A stretch of DNA of 64,000 nt from Bacteroidia bacterium (GCA_030427255.1 JAUHWY010000010.1:1-64000), one strand, 5' to 3'; numbered from the stretch's first letter, positions 26,183 through 35,738 are shown. Made by a program: numbers and translations. The notes: generated from the letters alone by a model not told the origin.

Positions 26183-27799
26183 TTACTCTACCTTGGCTGC
26201 CGTTTTGGGTGCGGCCTGACGAATTTCCTCGGCAGCTTCTTCGGCAAATACTTCAAAATTTGCATTGAATTGGTTGGCCAATTTCTGAGCGGTCTCTCCG
26301 TAGGCATGCTTGTCTGCCCAAGTATCTACGGGATTCAAAATTTCATTAGGTACCTCGGGACAGCTTTTGGGCATGGCTAAGCCAAAAATGGGATGCTCGT
26401 GGTATTCCACTCCATCTAACTTACCCTCTAAAGCAGCGGTTATCATGGCACGAGTATACCTAAGCTTAATACGCTCGCCCACACCGTATGGACCTCCGGA
26501 CCAACCCGTGTTAATCAACCAAACCCTTACGTTTTGTGCTTTAATTTTGGCGCCAAGCATTTCGGCATAACGTGCAGGGTGCAAAGGCATAAATGGTGCT
26601 CCAAAACAGGCCGAGAAAGTAGTTTGCGGCTCGGTGATTCCCGCTTCGGTTCCGGCAACTTTGGCCGTGTAGCCCGAGATGAAATGGTACATGGCCTGCC
26701 CCGGAGTGAGTTTTGAAATTGGGGGCAAAATACCGTAAGCGTCGCAGGTAAGGTAAAATATGTTTTTGGGTGCCCCTCCCGTAGAGCCGAGCTGGATATT
26801 GTCGATATGGTCTATGGGATACGAAACTCGGGTATTCTCCGTAATTTCTTTGAACTTATAATCCGGTATCCGACTATTGGCTTCAAAGCCGATATTTTCG
26901 AGCAAGGCCCCAAACTTAATGGCACGGAAAATATCCGGTTCCTTTTCTTCCGTTAAGTCAATGGTCTTAGCATAACAACCTCCTTCGAAGTTGAATACGC
27001 TATCGCCAATCCACCCGTGTTCGTCATCGCCGATAAGCTTTCGGTTTGGATCGGCCGATAGGGTTGTTTTTCCGGTACCCGAAAGTCCGAAGAATAGGGC
27101 GGTATCGCCTTCCTTTCCCACATTGGCGCTGCAGTGCATAGGCAATACGCCATGATGTACCGGAAGCAAAAAGTTAAGTGCGCTAAAAATCCCTTTTTTG
27201 ATTTCTCCGGTGTAGCCGGTGCCACCAATTAAAATGGTTTTGCGCTCAAAGGAAAGAATGGCAAAGTTGGATTGTCTAGTGCCGTCTACCTCCGGGTTGG
27301 CTAAAAATCCGGGGGCATTAACCACCGTCCATTCCGGATCAAAATGTAAAATATCTTCTTCGCTTGGCCTCAAAAACATGTTGTAAACAAACATGTTGCT
27401 CCAGGGGTATTCGTTAATAACCCGAACGCTCATTTTGTAGCTTGGGTCGGCGCAAATAAATGCGTCGCGCACATACACCTCTTTTCCTTCGAAATAAGCT
27501 TTTACCTTGGTTTCCAAGGCGCTGAATTTTTCTTCATCAAAAGAGAGGTTGTGGTTGCCCCACCAAACTTCGTTTGCGCTGTGTTTGTCTTTTACAATGA
27601 ACCTGTCTTTTGGGCTTCTTCCGGTAAACGTGCCGGTTTCCACAGCCAAGGCACCTGTATGGGACAGTTTGCCCATATCTTTAGAAAGACTGTGCTCTAC
27701 CAATTCGGCAGGGCTTAGGTTCCAGAATGCTTTTGTGTAGCCTGTAATGCCATGTTGTTCAAGGCTGCTTTTGGAGGATTTAAATCCGTGCTCGCTCAT
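26183..27799 (-). CDS. pckA: phosphoenolpyruvate carboxykinase (ATP)
   Basis: Interconverts oxaloacetate plus ATP and phosphoenolpyruvate, the entry step of gluconeogenesis. From ATG 27799 the protein has 538 residues. The signature motifs are GRSPKDRFIV, the kinase-1a loop GLSGTGKTTLSADPNR, DDEHGW, and PFMPLHPARYAEML. An in-frame ATG at 27877 would add 26 atypical residues and overlaps the likely promoter, so I reject it. The gene is monocistronic, with its own -7 box and terminator. Confidence 0.96.
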   Translation of the reverse strand: MSEHGFKSSKSSLEQHGITGYTKAFWNLSPAELVEHSLSKDMGKLSHTGALAVETGTFTGRSPKDRFIVKDKHSANEVWWGNHNLSFDEEKFSALETKVKAYFEGKEVYVRDAFICADPSYKMSVRVINEYPWSNMFVYNMFLRPSEEDILHFDPEWTVVNAPGFLANPEVDGTRQSNFAILSFERKTILIGGTGYTGEIKKGIFSALNFLLPVHHGVLPMHCSANVGKEGDTALFFGLSGTGKTTLSADPNRKLIGDDEHGWIGDSVFNFEGGCYAKTIDLTEEKEPDIFRAIKFGALLENIGFEANSRIPDYKFKEITENTRVSYPIDHIDNIQLGSTGGAPKNIFYLTCDAYGILPPISKLTPGQAMYHFISGYTAKVAGTEAGITEPQTTFSACFGAPFMPLHPARYAEMLGAKIKAQNVRVWLINTGWSGGPYGVGERIKLRYTRAMITAALEGKLDGVEYHEHPIFGLAMPKSCPEVPNEILNPVDTWADKHAYGETAQKLANQFNANFEVFAEEAAEEIRQAAPKTAAKVE

Positions 27800-27853
27800 G
27801 AGTTTGGGATTCGATGTTAAATTCCGTGTAAGATTTAAACGGTTTTGAAACAT

Positions 27854-27861
27854 CAAAAGTA
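27854..27861 (-). promoter_or_regulatory. -7 box of pckA
   Basis: TACTTTTG on the minus strand matches TAnnTTTG, 54 bp before ATG 27799. A TTG lies only about 13 bp further upstream, closer than the usual spacing. Confidence 0.45.
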
Positions 27862-28101
27862 GGCATTTCCCATGCAACGAAAAATTTATTTGTGCCTCTC
27901 TTTCGTAAGCTTCGGTCGCTTAATTCACCCTTTATTTTGTGGCTTAGGTTGGGTTCTTTTTGCCGTATTTCCTGTAATTCATTTGTTTTAAATGAGTTAA
28001 GGGGCAAGGGCATGCTTGGTTCTAGGGCAATTGAAAATCCTCTTGGAGAAAAATTCCAAAGCTGTGCTTCGGCAAAAGCCCGGATGAAAACAAGAAAGAT
28101 T
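27862..28101. other. intergenic stretch without a recognised gene
   Basis: AT-rich DNA between the pckA promoter and the end of the lipoprotein gene. Short frames on both strands have no protein-like composition or start context. No strong hairpin was noticed. Confidence 0.4.
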
Positions 28102-28506
28102 TTATTTACCGGAAGCAGGTGTGCTCTCTCTGCATGCTTGGTCGGTATATATATGTAGGTTTTTTCCGGTACTTAACAAAGCTCGAATGGCCTGTATATG
28201 TTCGGACTTTTGGGCCTCAGTAAGCGAGGGTGCAAACAGGCAGTAGTCGACTTCACCCTCTCTGCCCCAAGGTTTTTTCTCTACCCTAAGGTCTTGTCCT
28301 TTTTCATTTAGATAGGCATCAAGGGCCGACCGTGCTCCGCTGTCAATACCATAGGCAATGGAGTAAAAGCTTACCACAAGCATGGGCATAGCGTCCATTT
28401 CTGCCTGCGTGCTTTGGTTGGATTGGGCAGAAGGTTCAATTGGACCGGTGCTTTTGCAGGCACCAAAGCCGGCAAATATGCAAAGCACCGCAATTAGATT
28501 TCTCAT
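28102..28506 (-). CDS. small lipoprotein of unknown function
   Basis: A 134-residue protein with a signal peptide and lipobox-like end (IFAGFGACKST), then a low-complexity Ser/Gln linker and a compact domain (about 45-134) with VSFYSIAYGIDSGARSALDAYL. I do not recognise a named family. Its start overlaps the stop of the carboxypeptidase gene by 4 bp, so the two are translated together with the DUF423 gene upstream. Confidence 0.7.
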   Translation of the reverse strand: MRNLIAVLCIFAGFGACKSTGPIEPSAQSNQSTQAEMDAMPMLVVSFYSIAYGIDSGARSALDAYLNEKGQDLRVEKKPWGREGEVDYCLFAPSLTEAQKSEHIQAIRALLSTGKNLHIYTDQACRESTPASGK

Positions 28507-29948
28507 AAATAAGCTTGGTATTTGGAGTCTACATAGTGCAAAAAGCAGTCCACAATTTCTTTAGGATTATTGGGCAGCAATTCCTCGGAGCGAAGCAAAG
28601 CCCCATGACAAAATACCTTTTGTTCAAAATGCGCTTTGGCTTTTTGAATAAGCTTGGGCATAGCGTCTGTCTCTTGGAATATCTGGGATGAAAAGTGGGC
28701 GGCTAACAAACTTCCCATGGTGTAGGTTGGGAAATAGCCCATGGAGCCATGCGCCCAATGTATATCCTGAACAAAGCCTTCTGCAGGCTGTGCCGGTACT
28801 TGGCCAAAAAAGTCCAAGGCCATATCATTCCAGGCTGTTTCCACATCTTTGGTTTGCAAGCTTCCCTCTATAAGGCCTTTCTCGATGCGGTACCTGAGCA
28901 AAATATGCAAATGATAGCTTAATTCATCGGCATAAATTCGGATTTGACTTCTGGAAACCTTATTGGCATGCTTCCAAATTTGTTCGGCATGGTTGGGGTT
29001 CCAGCCCTTTTCTAGGCAAACCATTTGCCAAAACTCCAAGCTACGGCCCATATGGTTTTCCCAAAAGCGGCTTTGGGATTCATGAATAGTAAGGCTCACT
29101 GCCGTGGTTAAAGGAGTTCCGGCAGGTTCAGGTTCCAAGCCTTGCTCATAAAGGCCGTGTCCGCCTTCGTGCAAAAGAGCCCATATAAAAACGCCGGGTT
29201 TGTCTTTTTTAATTTGATAGGTGAGTCTAACATCGTTTGGACTCATAGAAAGGCAAAAAGGGTGGGGGGCTTTGTCCAGGCGCCCTCTCGATAAATCAAA
29301 GCCTATCCATTCCAACAATTCACGGCCAAGTTCGATTTGCTCGTCCTTAGAAAGCGCAATTGGAAAGGGCGTTTCCGGCATATTTTTTTCTAAAGCAAGA
29401 ATGCGCTTGGGGAGTTCTTTACTCAATTGATCAAATACCCCGTCTACCAATTCAGAAGATAAGCCGGGGTCGTATTGGTCCAGTAGTCCATCGTATGGAT
29501 TATCGGCAAAACCCAACAAGGCACATTCTTCTTTTTTGAGCTGAACCAGTTCACTCAGGCAATCTAGGTAGGCTTCTTTGTTTTTGCCTTCGCGGGCATT
29601 ATTCCAAGCCAAAAATGCTTTGGATTGAAGCCTGGAGAGCGCGATTACATGACTTTCGGGTATGCGCTTGGTTTTTTCTTGCTCTTTTTCCCAAAAGGCC
29701 AAGGCTTTTTGTTCTCGGGCCGAAAGTTTTTCCGTTTCATTTTTGGCGGCTTTCAGCAAGCTTTCCCAGGCTCCGTCGTGTTGTCTTTGATGAAGCAAGC
29801 GTGCCAAATCTGCCGACTGTTCTGCACGCAAGCCGGCAGCGGGGTAGGGCATGCCTGTTTCTTGATCCCATTGCAATAATGCCGCTGTATTTCTCCAACG
29901 TGCGGTGGTTTCGGCATAGGCGCAAAGTGCTTCCCAAGCTTTACTCAT
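28503..29948 (-). CDS. M32 family carboxypeptidase
   Basis: A cytoplasmic zinc carboxypeptidase related to Thermus carboxypeptidase Taq. The 481-residue, mostly helical protein has the zinc motif HEGGH in LLHEGGHGLYEQGL, the downstream glutamate in IHESQSRFWENHMGRS, and HIHWAHGSMGYFPTYTMGSLLAA-like sequence near residue 410, all typical of M32. It is coupled to DUF423 upstream and the lipoprotein downstream by 4-bp overlaps. Confidence 0.93.
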   Translation of the reverse strand: MSKAWEALCAYAETTARWRNTAALLQWDQETGMPYPAAGLRAEQSADLARLLHQRQHDGAWESLLKAAKNETEKLSAREQKALAFWEKEQEKTKRIPESHVIALSRLQSKAFLAWNNAREGKNKEAYLDCLSELVQLKKEECALLGFADNPYDGLLDQYDPGLSSELVDGVFDQLSKELPKRILALEKNMPETPFPIALSKDEQIELGRELLEWIGFDLSRGRLDKAPHPFCLSMSPNDVRLTYQIKKDKPGVFIWALLHEGGHGLYEQGLEPEPAGTPLTTAVSLTIHESQSRFWENHMGRSLEFWQMVCLEKGWNPNHAEQIWKHANKVSRSQIRIYADELSYHLHILLRYRIEKGLIEGSLQTKDVETAWNDMALDFFGQVPAQPAEGFVQDIHWAHGSMGYFPTYTMGSLLAAHFSSQIFQETDAMPKLIQKAKAHFEQKVFCHGALLRSEELLPNNPKEIVDCFLHYVDSKYQAYL

Positions 29949-30343
29949 ACATTACGGGCTTTAAAAAAGTACCAAGCCAAAAGTCCCCAAGCCATCATAA
30001 AACTAAGACCTCCTAAGGGAGTTATGGGACCTAAAAAACTAAGATTCATTCCCCAAACGGGAGCCAATACCAAGGCATAAATAGACACAGAAAAAAAGAG
30101 CCAACCCAAAAGCATGAGGCGCACAGACCACCGAATGAGTCGGTGCGCTTGGGGAATTCCTAAAGCAAACACCACCAGAGCCAATGCATGCCATTGTTGG
30201 TACCAAACGGCAGTCTTAAAGCTCTCTACTTTTTCAGGGGAAACCAAATGTTCCAAACCATGGGCTGCCCAAGCACCAAGCATAATGCCGCTAAGGCCTA
30301 GAAGTGCGCCCAAAAGTCCTGTGGTTCTTTTCCATTGCAACAT
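29945..30343 (-). CDS. DUF423 membrane protein
   Basis: A 132-residue membrane protein with four helices. Family hallmarks are GIMLGAWAAHGLEHL near the N-terminus and FLGPITPLGGLSFMMAW at the end. The function of DUF423 (YgdD/YwdK) is unknown. An in-frame ATG at 30388 would add 15 residues, but the -7 box at 30347-30354 lies between, favouring 30343. Confidence 0.88.
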   Translation of the reverse strand: MLQWKRTTGLLGALLGLSGIMLGAWAAHGLEHLVSPEKVESFKTAVWYQQWHALALVVFALGIPQAHRLIRWSVRLMLLGWLFFSVSIYALVLAPVWGMNLSFLGPITPLGGLSFMMAWGLLAWYFFKARNV

Positions 30344-30346
30344 GCA

Positions 30347-30354
30347 CAAATATA
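30347..30354 (-). promoter_or_regulatory. -7 box abutting the DUF423 start
   Basis: TATATTTG on the minus strand matches TAnnTTTG and ends 3 bp before ATG 30343, predicting a leaderless or nearly leaderless message for the DUF423-M32-lipoprotein operon. Confidence 0.4.
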
Positions 30355-30451
30355 CATCAACTAGGCCTTTTACAGGGTTATTTGGCATAAGCGGTAAGGG
30401 AAAGCTTAAAAATTAACTTCCGCACCGGGTGCATGTTTTGGAAGGGGATTT

Positions 30452-30596
30452 GGGCCAGGGATGGAGCCCTTGAGCGGCGGGCGGCCAAAGGCATGTGCGG
30501 CTTAGCCGAGGAGGTGGAGCCTAAGCAAACCACCACAGGCTTAGCCGCACAGCCTTTGGCCGCCCGCCCGGTGGGCGAGAGCCCGTTAGGCCCCCC
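30452..30596. repeat. GC-rich folded intergenic element, copy E
   Basis: A 145-bp element with ends GGGCC (30452-30456) and GGCCC (30589-30593). A perfect 15-bp stem pairs CGGGCGGCCAAAGGC (30478-30492) with GCCTTTGGCCGCCCG (30552-30566). Inside, GTGCGGCTTAGCC faces GGCTTAGCCGCAC with a single T-T mismatch, and GGTGG faces CCACC. The core word GCCGAGGAGGTGGAGC is nearly identical to copy I. It lies between divergent genes. Confidence 0.75.
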
Positions 30597-30622
30597 AATA
30601 TACTCTTTACCTCTACTCGGTA

Positions 30623-30655
30623 TTGCACTTGTTTGGTAAATGCTGCCTAAGTTTG
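30623..30655 (+). promoter_or_regulatory. promoter of the saccharopine dehydrogenase gene
   Basis: TTG (30623-30625), a 22-bp spacer, and TAAGTTTG (30648-30655) fit the Bacteroidota TTG-N17-23-TAnnTTTG promoter. It lies 11 bp before ATG 30667 and overlaps the in-frame ATG at 30640, which is therefore unlikely to be used. Confidence 0.6.
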
Positions 30656-30666
30656 CAGTGCGAGAT

Positions 30667-32028
30667 ATGGAACCAAAGAAAATACTGCTGATTGGTGCAG
30701 GAAAATCTGCTACCACGCTTATAGAATATCTGTTAAACCACGCATCCATAGAATCTTGGAAGCTAACCGTGGCCGATATGGACCCCGAACTTGCCCAACA
30801 AAAGGTGGGTAGTTCTCCTTTTGCAGAGGCATGCGCTCTTTCTATCGAAGATGTGCCGCTGAGGCAATCTTTGATTAAAGCACATGACTTGATTGTGAGT
30901 ATGTTGCCTGCTCATATGCACATAGAGGTAGCCCGTGATTGCGTAGCTTTTGGTAAGCATATGGTCACTGCTTCTTATGTGTCGGCTGAGATGGAGGCCT
31001 TGCACGAAGAAGCTGAGGCGAAGGGTTTGCTGTTGCTCAACGAAATGGGCGTAGATCCGGGAATCGATCACATGACGGCTATGGAGGTGATGGATAAAAT
31101 CAAGGCGAAGGGTGGTAAAATTATTGGTTTTGAGAGTTTTACCGGAGGGTTGATGGCGCCCGGATCAGAAGAAGGTCCTTGGAAATATAAATTTACTTGG
31201 AACCCTAGAAATATTGTGTTGGCCGCTTCCGGTGGGGCCGTGAAATTTTTGCATGGCGGCAAGTTTAAATACATTCCCTACCACAAGGTGTTTAGGCGAA
31301 CAGAATTGATTGACCTAGGTGCTTATGGCGAGTTTGAAGCCTATGGAAACAGGGACTCTTTGCGCTACCAAAGCATGTATGGACTGGAGGGGGTGGACAC
31401 CCTGTACCGTGGTACCTTACGCCGCCCCGGATTTTGTCAATCTTGGGATGTTTTTGTGCAACTTGGAGCCACCGACGATAGCTATTTGATGGAAGGGGTA
31501 GATGAGATGACCCACAGAGCGTTTATCAACAGCTTCCTTTATTATAGTCCCTCCGATAGCGTGGAGCTTAAATTGGCGCACATGCTGCGGTTGGATTTGA
31601 ATAGCGAGCCCATGCGCAGGCTTAAGTGGCTGGGCATGTTCGAAGATGAGCCGGTTGGGCTCTCCGGTAAAGCTTCCCCGGCCATGGTATTGCAACATAT
31701 TTTGCAAAAGAAGTGGAGTTTGGCACCGCAAGATCGAGATATGATAGTAATGGTGCATCTTTTCGATTACGAGTGCGAAGGAGAACATAGCCTGTTGCGC
31801 AGCCATTTGGTGGTTGAAGGGGACGATGCTCAGTCTACAGCCATGGCCAAAACCGTAGGGCTACCTATGGGTATTGCCATTCGAAATATTTTAAATGGCA
31901 CCATAGCCATGCGGGGCGTTCGAATCCCTGTGCATAAAGAAATCTATGATCCTGTATTGGCCGAGTTATCCGTACACGGCATAGGAATGCAGGAAACCTT
32001 TCTCAAGGGAGGTTTACCACCGCATTAA
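30667..32028 (+). CDS. saccharopine dehydrogenase family protein
   Basis: A 453-residue NAD(P)-dependent oxidoreductase related to saccharopine reductase (LYS9) and to bacterial lysine-catabolic enzymes. The N-terminal Rossmann fold starts with ILLIGAGKSATTLIEYLL. The C-terminal domain includes LLNEMGVDPGIDHMTAM and FESFTGGLMAPGSEEGPWKYKFTWNPRNIV-type sequence, typical of saccharopine-forming enzymes. No lysine-pathway partner lies nearby, so the exact substrate is inferred. Its 3' end overlaps convergent fabH by 15 bp. Confidence 0.88.
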   Translation: MEPKKILLIGAGKSATTLIEYLLNHASIESWKLTVADMDPELAQQKVGSSPFAEACALSIEDVPLRQSLIKAHDLIVSMLPAHMHIEVARDCVAFGKHMVTASYVSAEMEALHEEAEAKGLLLLNEMGVDPGIDHMTAMEVMDKIKAKGGKIIGFESFTGGLMAPGSEEGPWKYKFTWNPRNIVLAASGGAVKFLHGGKFKYIPYHKVFRRTELIDLGAYGEFEAYGNRDSLRYQSMYGLEGVDTLYRGTLRRPGFCQSWDVFVQLGATDDSYLMEGVDEMTHRAFINSFLYYSPSDSVELKLAHMLRLDLNSEPMRRLKWLGMFEDEPVGLSGKASPAMVLQHILQKKWSLAPQDRDMIVMVHLFDYECEGEHSLLRSHLVVEGDDAQSTAMAKTVGLPMGIAIRNILNGTIAMRGVRIPVHKEIYDPVLAELSVHGIGMQETFLKGGLPPH

Positions 32029-33012
32029 GGCTCCTCCCCAAGTAAACCCGCTGCCAAAAGCCGCCATTTGAATCCAGTCGCCCGGGTTCAGTCGTCCTTC
32101 TTCCCAGGCTTCGGTGAGGGCTATGGGAATGGATGCTGCCGTGGTATTTCCATACCGTTGAATGTTGTTGTATACCTGAGTTTCGTTAAGGCCCAACTGT
32201 TTTCTAAGGAACTCTGAAATTCTCAAATTGGCTTGGTGCGGAATGAGTAAGCTAAGCGCATCGAGGCCGATGCCGGCTTGCTTTAGGTTGGCTCGGATGA
32301 CCTCTTCAAAACGGACCACCGCATGCTTGAATACGGCGTTGCCGTTCATAACCGGCAAAAGGCTTCCGTCTTGCAGCATTTCGCTGCTAAGTCTAGGCCT
32401 CAAACGCGTACCGGGGTGGGGTTGGTAGAGCATTTCGGCATGTTGCCCTTCGCTGTGGATTTGAACGTCGGCTATGCCTCGCCCATCGGAGCGGGCTTCT
32501 ATAACCGCTGCGCCGGCACCGTCTCCAAAAATAACGGCCACGTTGCGGCCTCTATTGCTCAATTCCATTAAGGTCGATTGGGCTTCGCTGCATACCAACA
32601 GAATCCGCTTGGCCATGCCCGATTTGATGTAGGCTTGAGCCACCGACAAGCCATAAATGAATCCACTGCATTGCGCTCTTAGGTCTAGGCAGCCAATATT
32701 TTTGAGTCCCAGCATTTCCTGCAACAATACGCCACAGCCCGGGAAATAATAGTCCGGACTTAGGGTGGCAAACAGCAACAAGTCTATGTCTTCGGGACGG
32801 CGTCCTGCACGCTCCAAGGCTTGCTTGGCCGCTTCGGCGCCCATGGTAGCTGTGCTTTCCTTGCCCGGAGTAAAGAATCTACGCTCTTGAATACCGGTAC
32901 GTTCTTGAATCCAGGCATCGGTGGTGTCCATAAGCTTTTCCAAGTCGGCATTGCTTACTTTTTTCTCCGGCAGGTATTTCCCCAGTCCGGTGATGTATGC
33001 TTTTTGCTCCAT
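32014..33012 (-). CDS. 3-oxoacyl-ACP synthase III (FabH-type)
   Basis: Starts fatty acid chains by condensing acyl-CoA with malonyl-ACP. The 332-residue protein has the Cys-His-Asn triad C115 (RAQCSGF), H259 (IPHQANLRI) and N289 (RYGNTTAAS), plus GDGAGAAV. It is not next to other fab genes (the usual plsX-fabH pairing is missing), so it may be a paralogue with another acyl preference. It could prime the dedicated acyl line at 48-51 kb, but that is speculation. Confidence 0.9.
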   Translation of the reverse strand: MEQKAYITGLGKYLPEKKVSNADLEKLMDTTDAWIQERTGIQERRFFTPGKESTATMGAEAAKQALERAGRRPEDIDLLLFATLSPDYYFPGCGVLLQEMLGLKNIGCLDLRAQCSGFIYGLSVAQAYIKSGMAKRILLVCSEAQSTLMELSNRGRNVAVIFGDGAGAAVIEARSDGRGIADVQIHSEGQHAEMLYQPHPGTRLRPRLSSEMLQDGSLLPVMNGNAVFKHAVVRFEEVIRANLKQAGIGLDALSLLIPHQANLRISEFLRKQLGLNETQVYNNIQRYGNTTAASIPIALTEAWEEGRLNPGDWIQMAAFGSGFTWGGALMRW

Positions 33013-33071
33013 ATTGTAATTTTCGGCCTAATTTTTGGATTTTTGTTGTCAATAACCAAATGTTTTGGCTT

Positions 33072-33854
33072 ATGCGTCGCTTTTTTGTTGGTCTTATGTT
33101 TGTTTTAACCGCCGTGCAGTGGCAATGTTCGGACGGGTTCAATTTGTTTACGCTGCAAGACGATATAAGCTTAGGCAGGCAGTTGCGCGATGAGATATTG
33201 GCCAATCCGCAAGAATACCCGGTAATGGATCCTAATTTGCATGGGTCGGCCTACAGCTATGTGGAGCGTATTCGCGACCGAATTTTGGCTTCCGGGGAGG
33301 TGAAATATGCTCAAGAATTCGATTGGGAAATTTATTTGCTCAAAGACGACGCTACCCTCAACGCCTTTTGTGCTCCGGGAGGATACATTTTTGTATACAC
33401 GGGACTTATTAAATTTTTGGACAGCGAGGATCAATTGGCCGGAGTAATTGGGCACGAAATGGCCCACGCCGATAAGCGGCATTCCACCAGTCAGCTAACT
33501 AAGGCCTATGGCTTGCAGTTTTTGTTGGATGTGGTATTGGGCGAGAACCAAGGGGCCATAAGCGGCATAGCAGCCGGACTCGTTGGATTGGAATTTAGCC
33601 GCTCCGACGAGCGTCAAGCCGATGAGTTTAGCGTTCGTTACCTGTGCCCTACGGTGTACCAAGCCGACGGCGCCTCAGACTTTTTTGCCCTTTTGATTGC
33701 TCAGGGTCAAGCAGGTCAAACGCCATCTTTTTTGAGCACCCATCCCGATCCGGGAAATCGAGTGGAGGACATTCGTGCATTGGATCAAAGCCTTGACTGT
33801 CAGGGTACGGAAACTTTCCAATCGGCCTACCAACTTTTTAAGAACAGCTTGTAA
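33072..33854 (+). CDS. M48 family metallopeptidase, exported
   Basis: A periplasmic Zn-protease of the M48 (BepA/LoiP-like) family. The catalytic motif is GHEMAHADKRH, with the third ligand in FSRSDERQADEFSVRYL. The signal region (MRRFFVGLMFVLTAVQWQCSDG) ends in a cysteine, suggesting a lipoprotein, though the lipobox is poor. ATG 33072 is chosen; an in-frame ATG at 33060 adds four residues. BepA-like proteins maintain the outer membrane, but there is no TPR domain here. Confidence 0.85.
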   Translation: MRRFFVGLMFVLTAVQWQCSDGFNLFTLQDDISLGRQLRDEILANPQEYPVMDPNLHGSAYSYVERIRDRILASGEVKYAQEFDWEIYLLKDDATLNAFCAPGGYIFVYTGLIKFLDSEDQLAGVIGHEMAHADKRHSTSQLTKAYGLQFLLDVVLGENQGAISGIAAGLVGLEFSRSDERQADEFSVRYLCPTVYQADGASDFFALLIAQGQAGQTPSFLSTHPDPGNRVEDIRALDQSLDCQGTETFQSAYQLFKNSL

Positions 33855-33876
33855 GGCCTATGGGTTTTTAATTTTT

Positions 33877-34031
33877 GGGCGCCCGGGCGGGTGCTCCCTG
33901 CTACTCCCAAGCCTTCAGAGGGGGGCGTCTAGGCAAGTCCGGAGTTCCGCAAAGCTACACTCGGCCTGGCCTGTCGCCCCAACCTCTGCAGGCTTGGGGG
34001 TATCCGTGCCGCCCCCTGGCGCAGGTCTTCC
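33877..34031. repeat. GC-rich folded intergenic element, copy F
   Basis: Located between convergent M48 and M1 peptidase genes. It begins with GGGCGCCC (33877-33884) and ends in CCCCCTGGCGCAGGTCTTCC, closely like the end of copy A1 (CCCTGGCGCGGGTTCCTTCC). It contains GTTCCGCAAAGCTACAC (33944-33960), shared exactly with copy C. Confidence 0.7.
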
Positions 34032-34060
34032 AATGCGGGATATGCTATCGGAAAGGCTAT

Positions 34061-35728
34061 TCAGTATTTAGAGGAGGCATTGCGAATCACAAAATACCCG
34101 CTGAATTCGTCCAAATCCAGATAATCTACTTTTCGGACCTCGGGTTTGTATTCTTGCCATTCGGCGGTGGGTTTTAGTTTTACCCAGCCTTTGCTGTTTA
34201 CGTTAACAAATACGGGCATTTTAAAGTCCTTCATAACGTTTTCCCAGCGGTAGCGAATAACAGGTCCTCCGGCAGCCTCGTTGTCGTAACTGTACACAAA
34301 TACAGGCACCCCGCTAATTTTAAGGTATTGATAAAAGAACCAGCTGTAGTCTTCGTTTAGGTAGCTGCCAATAAACTCTACGAATTCTTCAGTAGTAACG
34401 GTTTGGTGCTTGAATTCTGTTTGAATGGCTTTGAGCAAGCCAATCCATTTGGGTTCGTCTTGAATAAGGTTTCGTAGGGTATGGAGCATAAAGGCTCCTT
34501 TGTAGTAAACATCGGTAGAGGGGTGGTCGTTTAGTCCTCGTTTACCCATCATGGGTTTGTCGTTTTTGATTCTTCCTCTCCAGGTATCGATGTATTCGTA
34601 GGCAATGTCTTTGCCATATTTGCACTCTACATACATAGCTTCCATGTAGGTAGCAAAGGCTTCGTGAATCCACATATCGGCGGGGTCGGCGCCGCTTACG
34701 CTGTTTCCCCAATACTCGTGGGCCGTTTCGTGAATAATGATAAAGTCGAATTCAAGGCCGAGTTCGGTGGCATCGTATCCTGCATAACCAATAAGGTAAT
34801 CGTTGCCGTAAGCAATGGCAGATTGGTGCTCCATGCCTAAATAGGGGGCTTCTACTAGTTTGTAGCCATCTTCGTAAAAGGGGTATGGACCAAGGAATTG
34901 GTCGTAGCAAGAAAACATGCCCTTTACTTGCTCAAAGTGCTTTTTGGCTTTTCTTTCGTTGTATTCCAACACATAATAGTCCAAGTCCAGAGGTCTTCCC
35001 GCGCCGGGATAAACGTCGGAGAAGTGTGCGAACTTGCCGATGTAAAGGGTTACATTATAGTGGTTAATGGGTTTTGAAACGAACCATTCAAAGCGTGATT
35101 TTCCGTCAAGGGTTTCTTGGTTTCTTAACCTGCCATTAGACACTGCGGTAAGTCCTACGGGAACGGTAATTCTTACAGTTATGGAGTCGGGTTCGTCGAG
35201 CCATTGGTCTTTGCAAGGCCACCAAAGGGAGGCGCCTTCTTTTTGGTTGGCCACGCCTACCCAAGGGTTTCCATTGGCGTCGTTATCCCAGACAAAACCA
35301 CCGTCCCAGGGTGCATCTTTGGCCATGGTAGGGTGTCCTGCAAATTTAAGTTTTATGGTGTGTCTTGTGCTTTCGTATAGGGTGTCAGGAAAATATAGGA
35401 AGTAGGCACCTTCCTCGCGCTTAACGGGCACTTTTTTTCCATTCCATTCCACGTTGGTTAGTCCCATGCCTTGGCCAAGGTCAATTTGCAAAACTTTGGC
35501 GTTTTCTACCATTACAAATTCCATGGTATTGGTACCCTCAATGAATTTACGGTTCATGTGGACCTCAAAATCCAGGTAGTAATGCCGGACATTGTAACAA
35601 CTTCTGGGGCTTTCGTTCCAGCCCTTGAGGGTGTCGGCGCGTGAAAATAGGGGGCCTTTTTTCCCTTGAGCCTGAGCATTAGAGAGGGAGAAAAGGAACA
35701 TGCTGAGTAGGAGAACTGCCTGTTTCAT
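34061..35728 (-). CDS. M1 family aminopeptidase, exported
   Basis: A 555-residue zinc aminopeptidase. A signal peptide (MKQAVLLLSMFLFSLSNAQA) is followed by the M1 beta-sandwich domain and the thermolysin-like domain with GMEHQSAIAYG (the GAMEN equivalent), HETAHEYWGN and the distal glutamate in DMWIHEAFATYMEAMY. The C-terminal helical domain of large M1 enzymes is missing, as in the shorter Bacteroidota forms. It is likely periplasmic and peptide-degrading. Confidence 0.93.
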   Translation of the reverse strand: MKQAVLLLSMFLFSLSNAQAQGKKGPLFSRADTLKGWNESPRSCYNVRHYYLDFEVHMNRKFIEGTNTMEFVMVENAKVLQIDLGQGMGLTNVEWNGKKVPVKREEGAYFLYFPDTLYESTRHTIKLKFAGHPTMAKDAPWDGGFVWDNDANGNPWVGVANQKEGASLWWPCKDQWLDEPDSITVRITVPVGLTAVSNGRLRNQETLDGKSRFEWFVSKPINHYNVTLYIGKFAHFSDVYPGAGRPLDLDYYVLEYNERKAKKHFEQVKGMFSCYDQFLGPYPFYEDGYKLVEAPYLGMEHQSAIAYGNDYLIGYAGYDATELGLEFDFIIIHETAHEYWGNSVSGADPADMWIHEAFATYMEAMYVECKYGKDIAYEYIDTWRGRIKNDKPMMGKRGLNDHPSTDVYYKGAFMLHTLRNLIQDEPKWIGLLKAIQTEFKHQTVTTEEFVEFIGSYLNEDYSWFFYQYLKISGVPVFVYSYDNEAAGGPVIRYRWENVMKDFKMPVFVNVNSKGWVKLKPTAEWQEYKPEVRKVDYLDLDEFSGYFVIRNASSKY

Positions 35729-35738
35729 TTAGTGAAAA

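Noticed and set aside
27892-28158. Plus-strand open frame in the pckA upstream gap
   Set aside because: It overlaps the end of the real lipoprotein gene, and no family or start signal is visible.
33775-34177. Open frames through element F
   Set aside because: They lie in the GC-rich folded element between two convergent peptidase genes and change frame with it.
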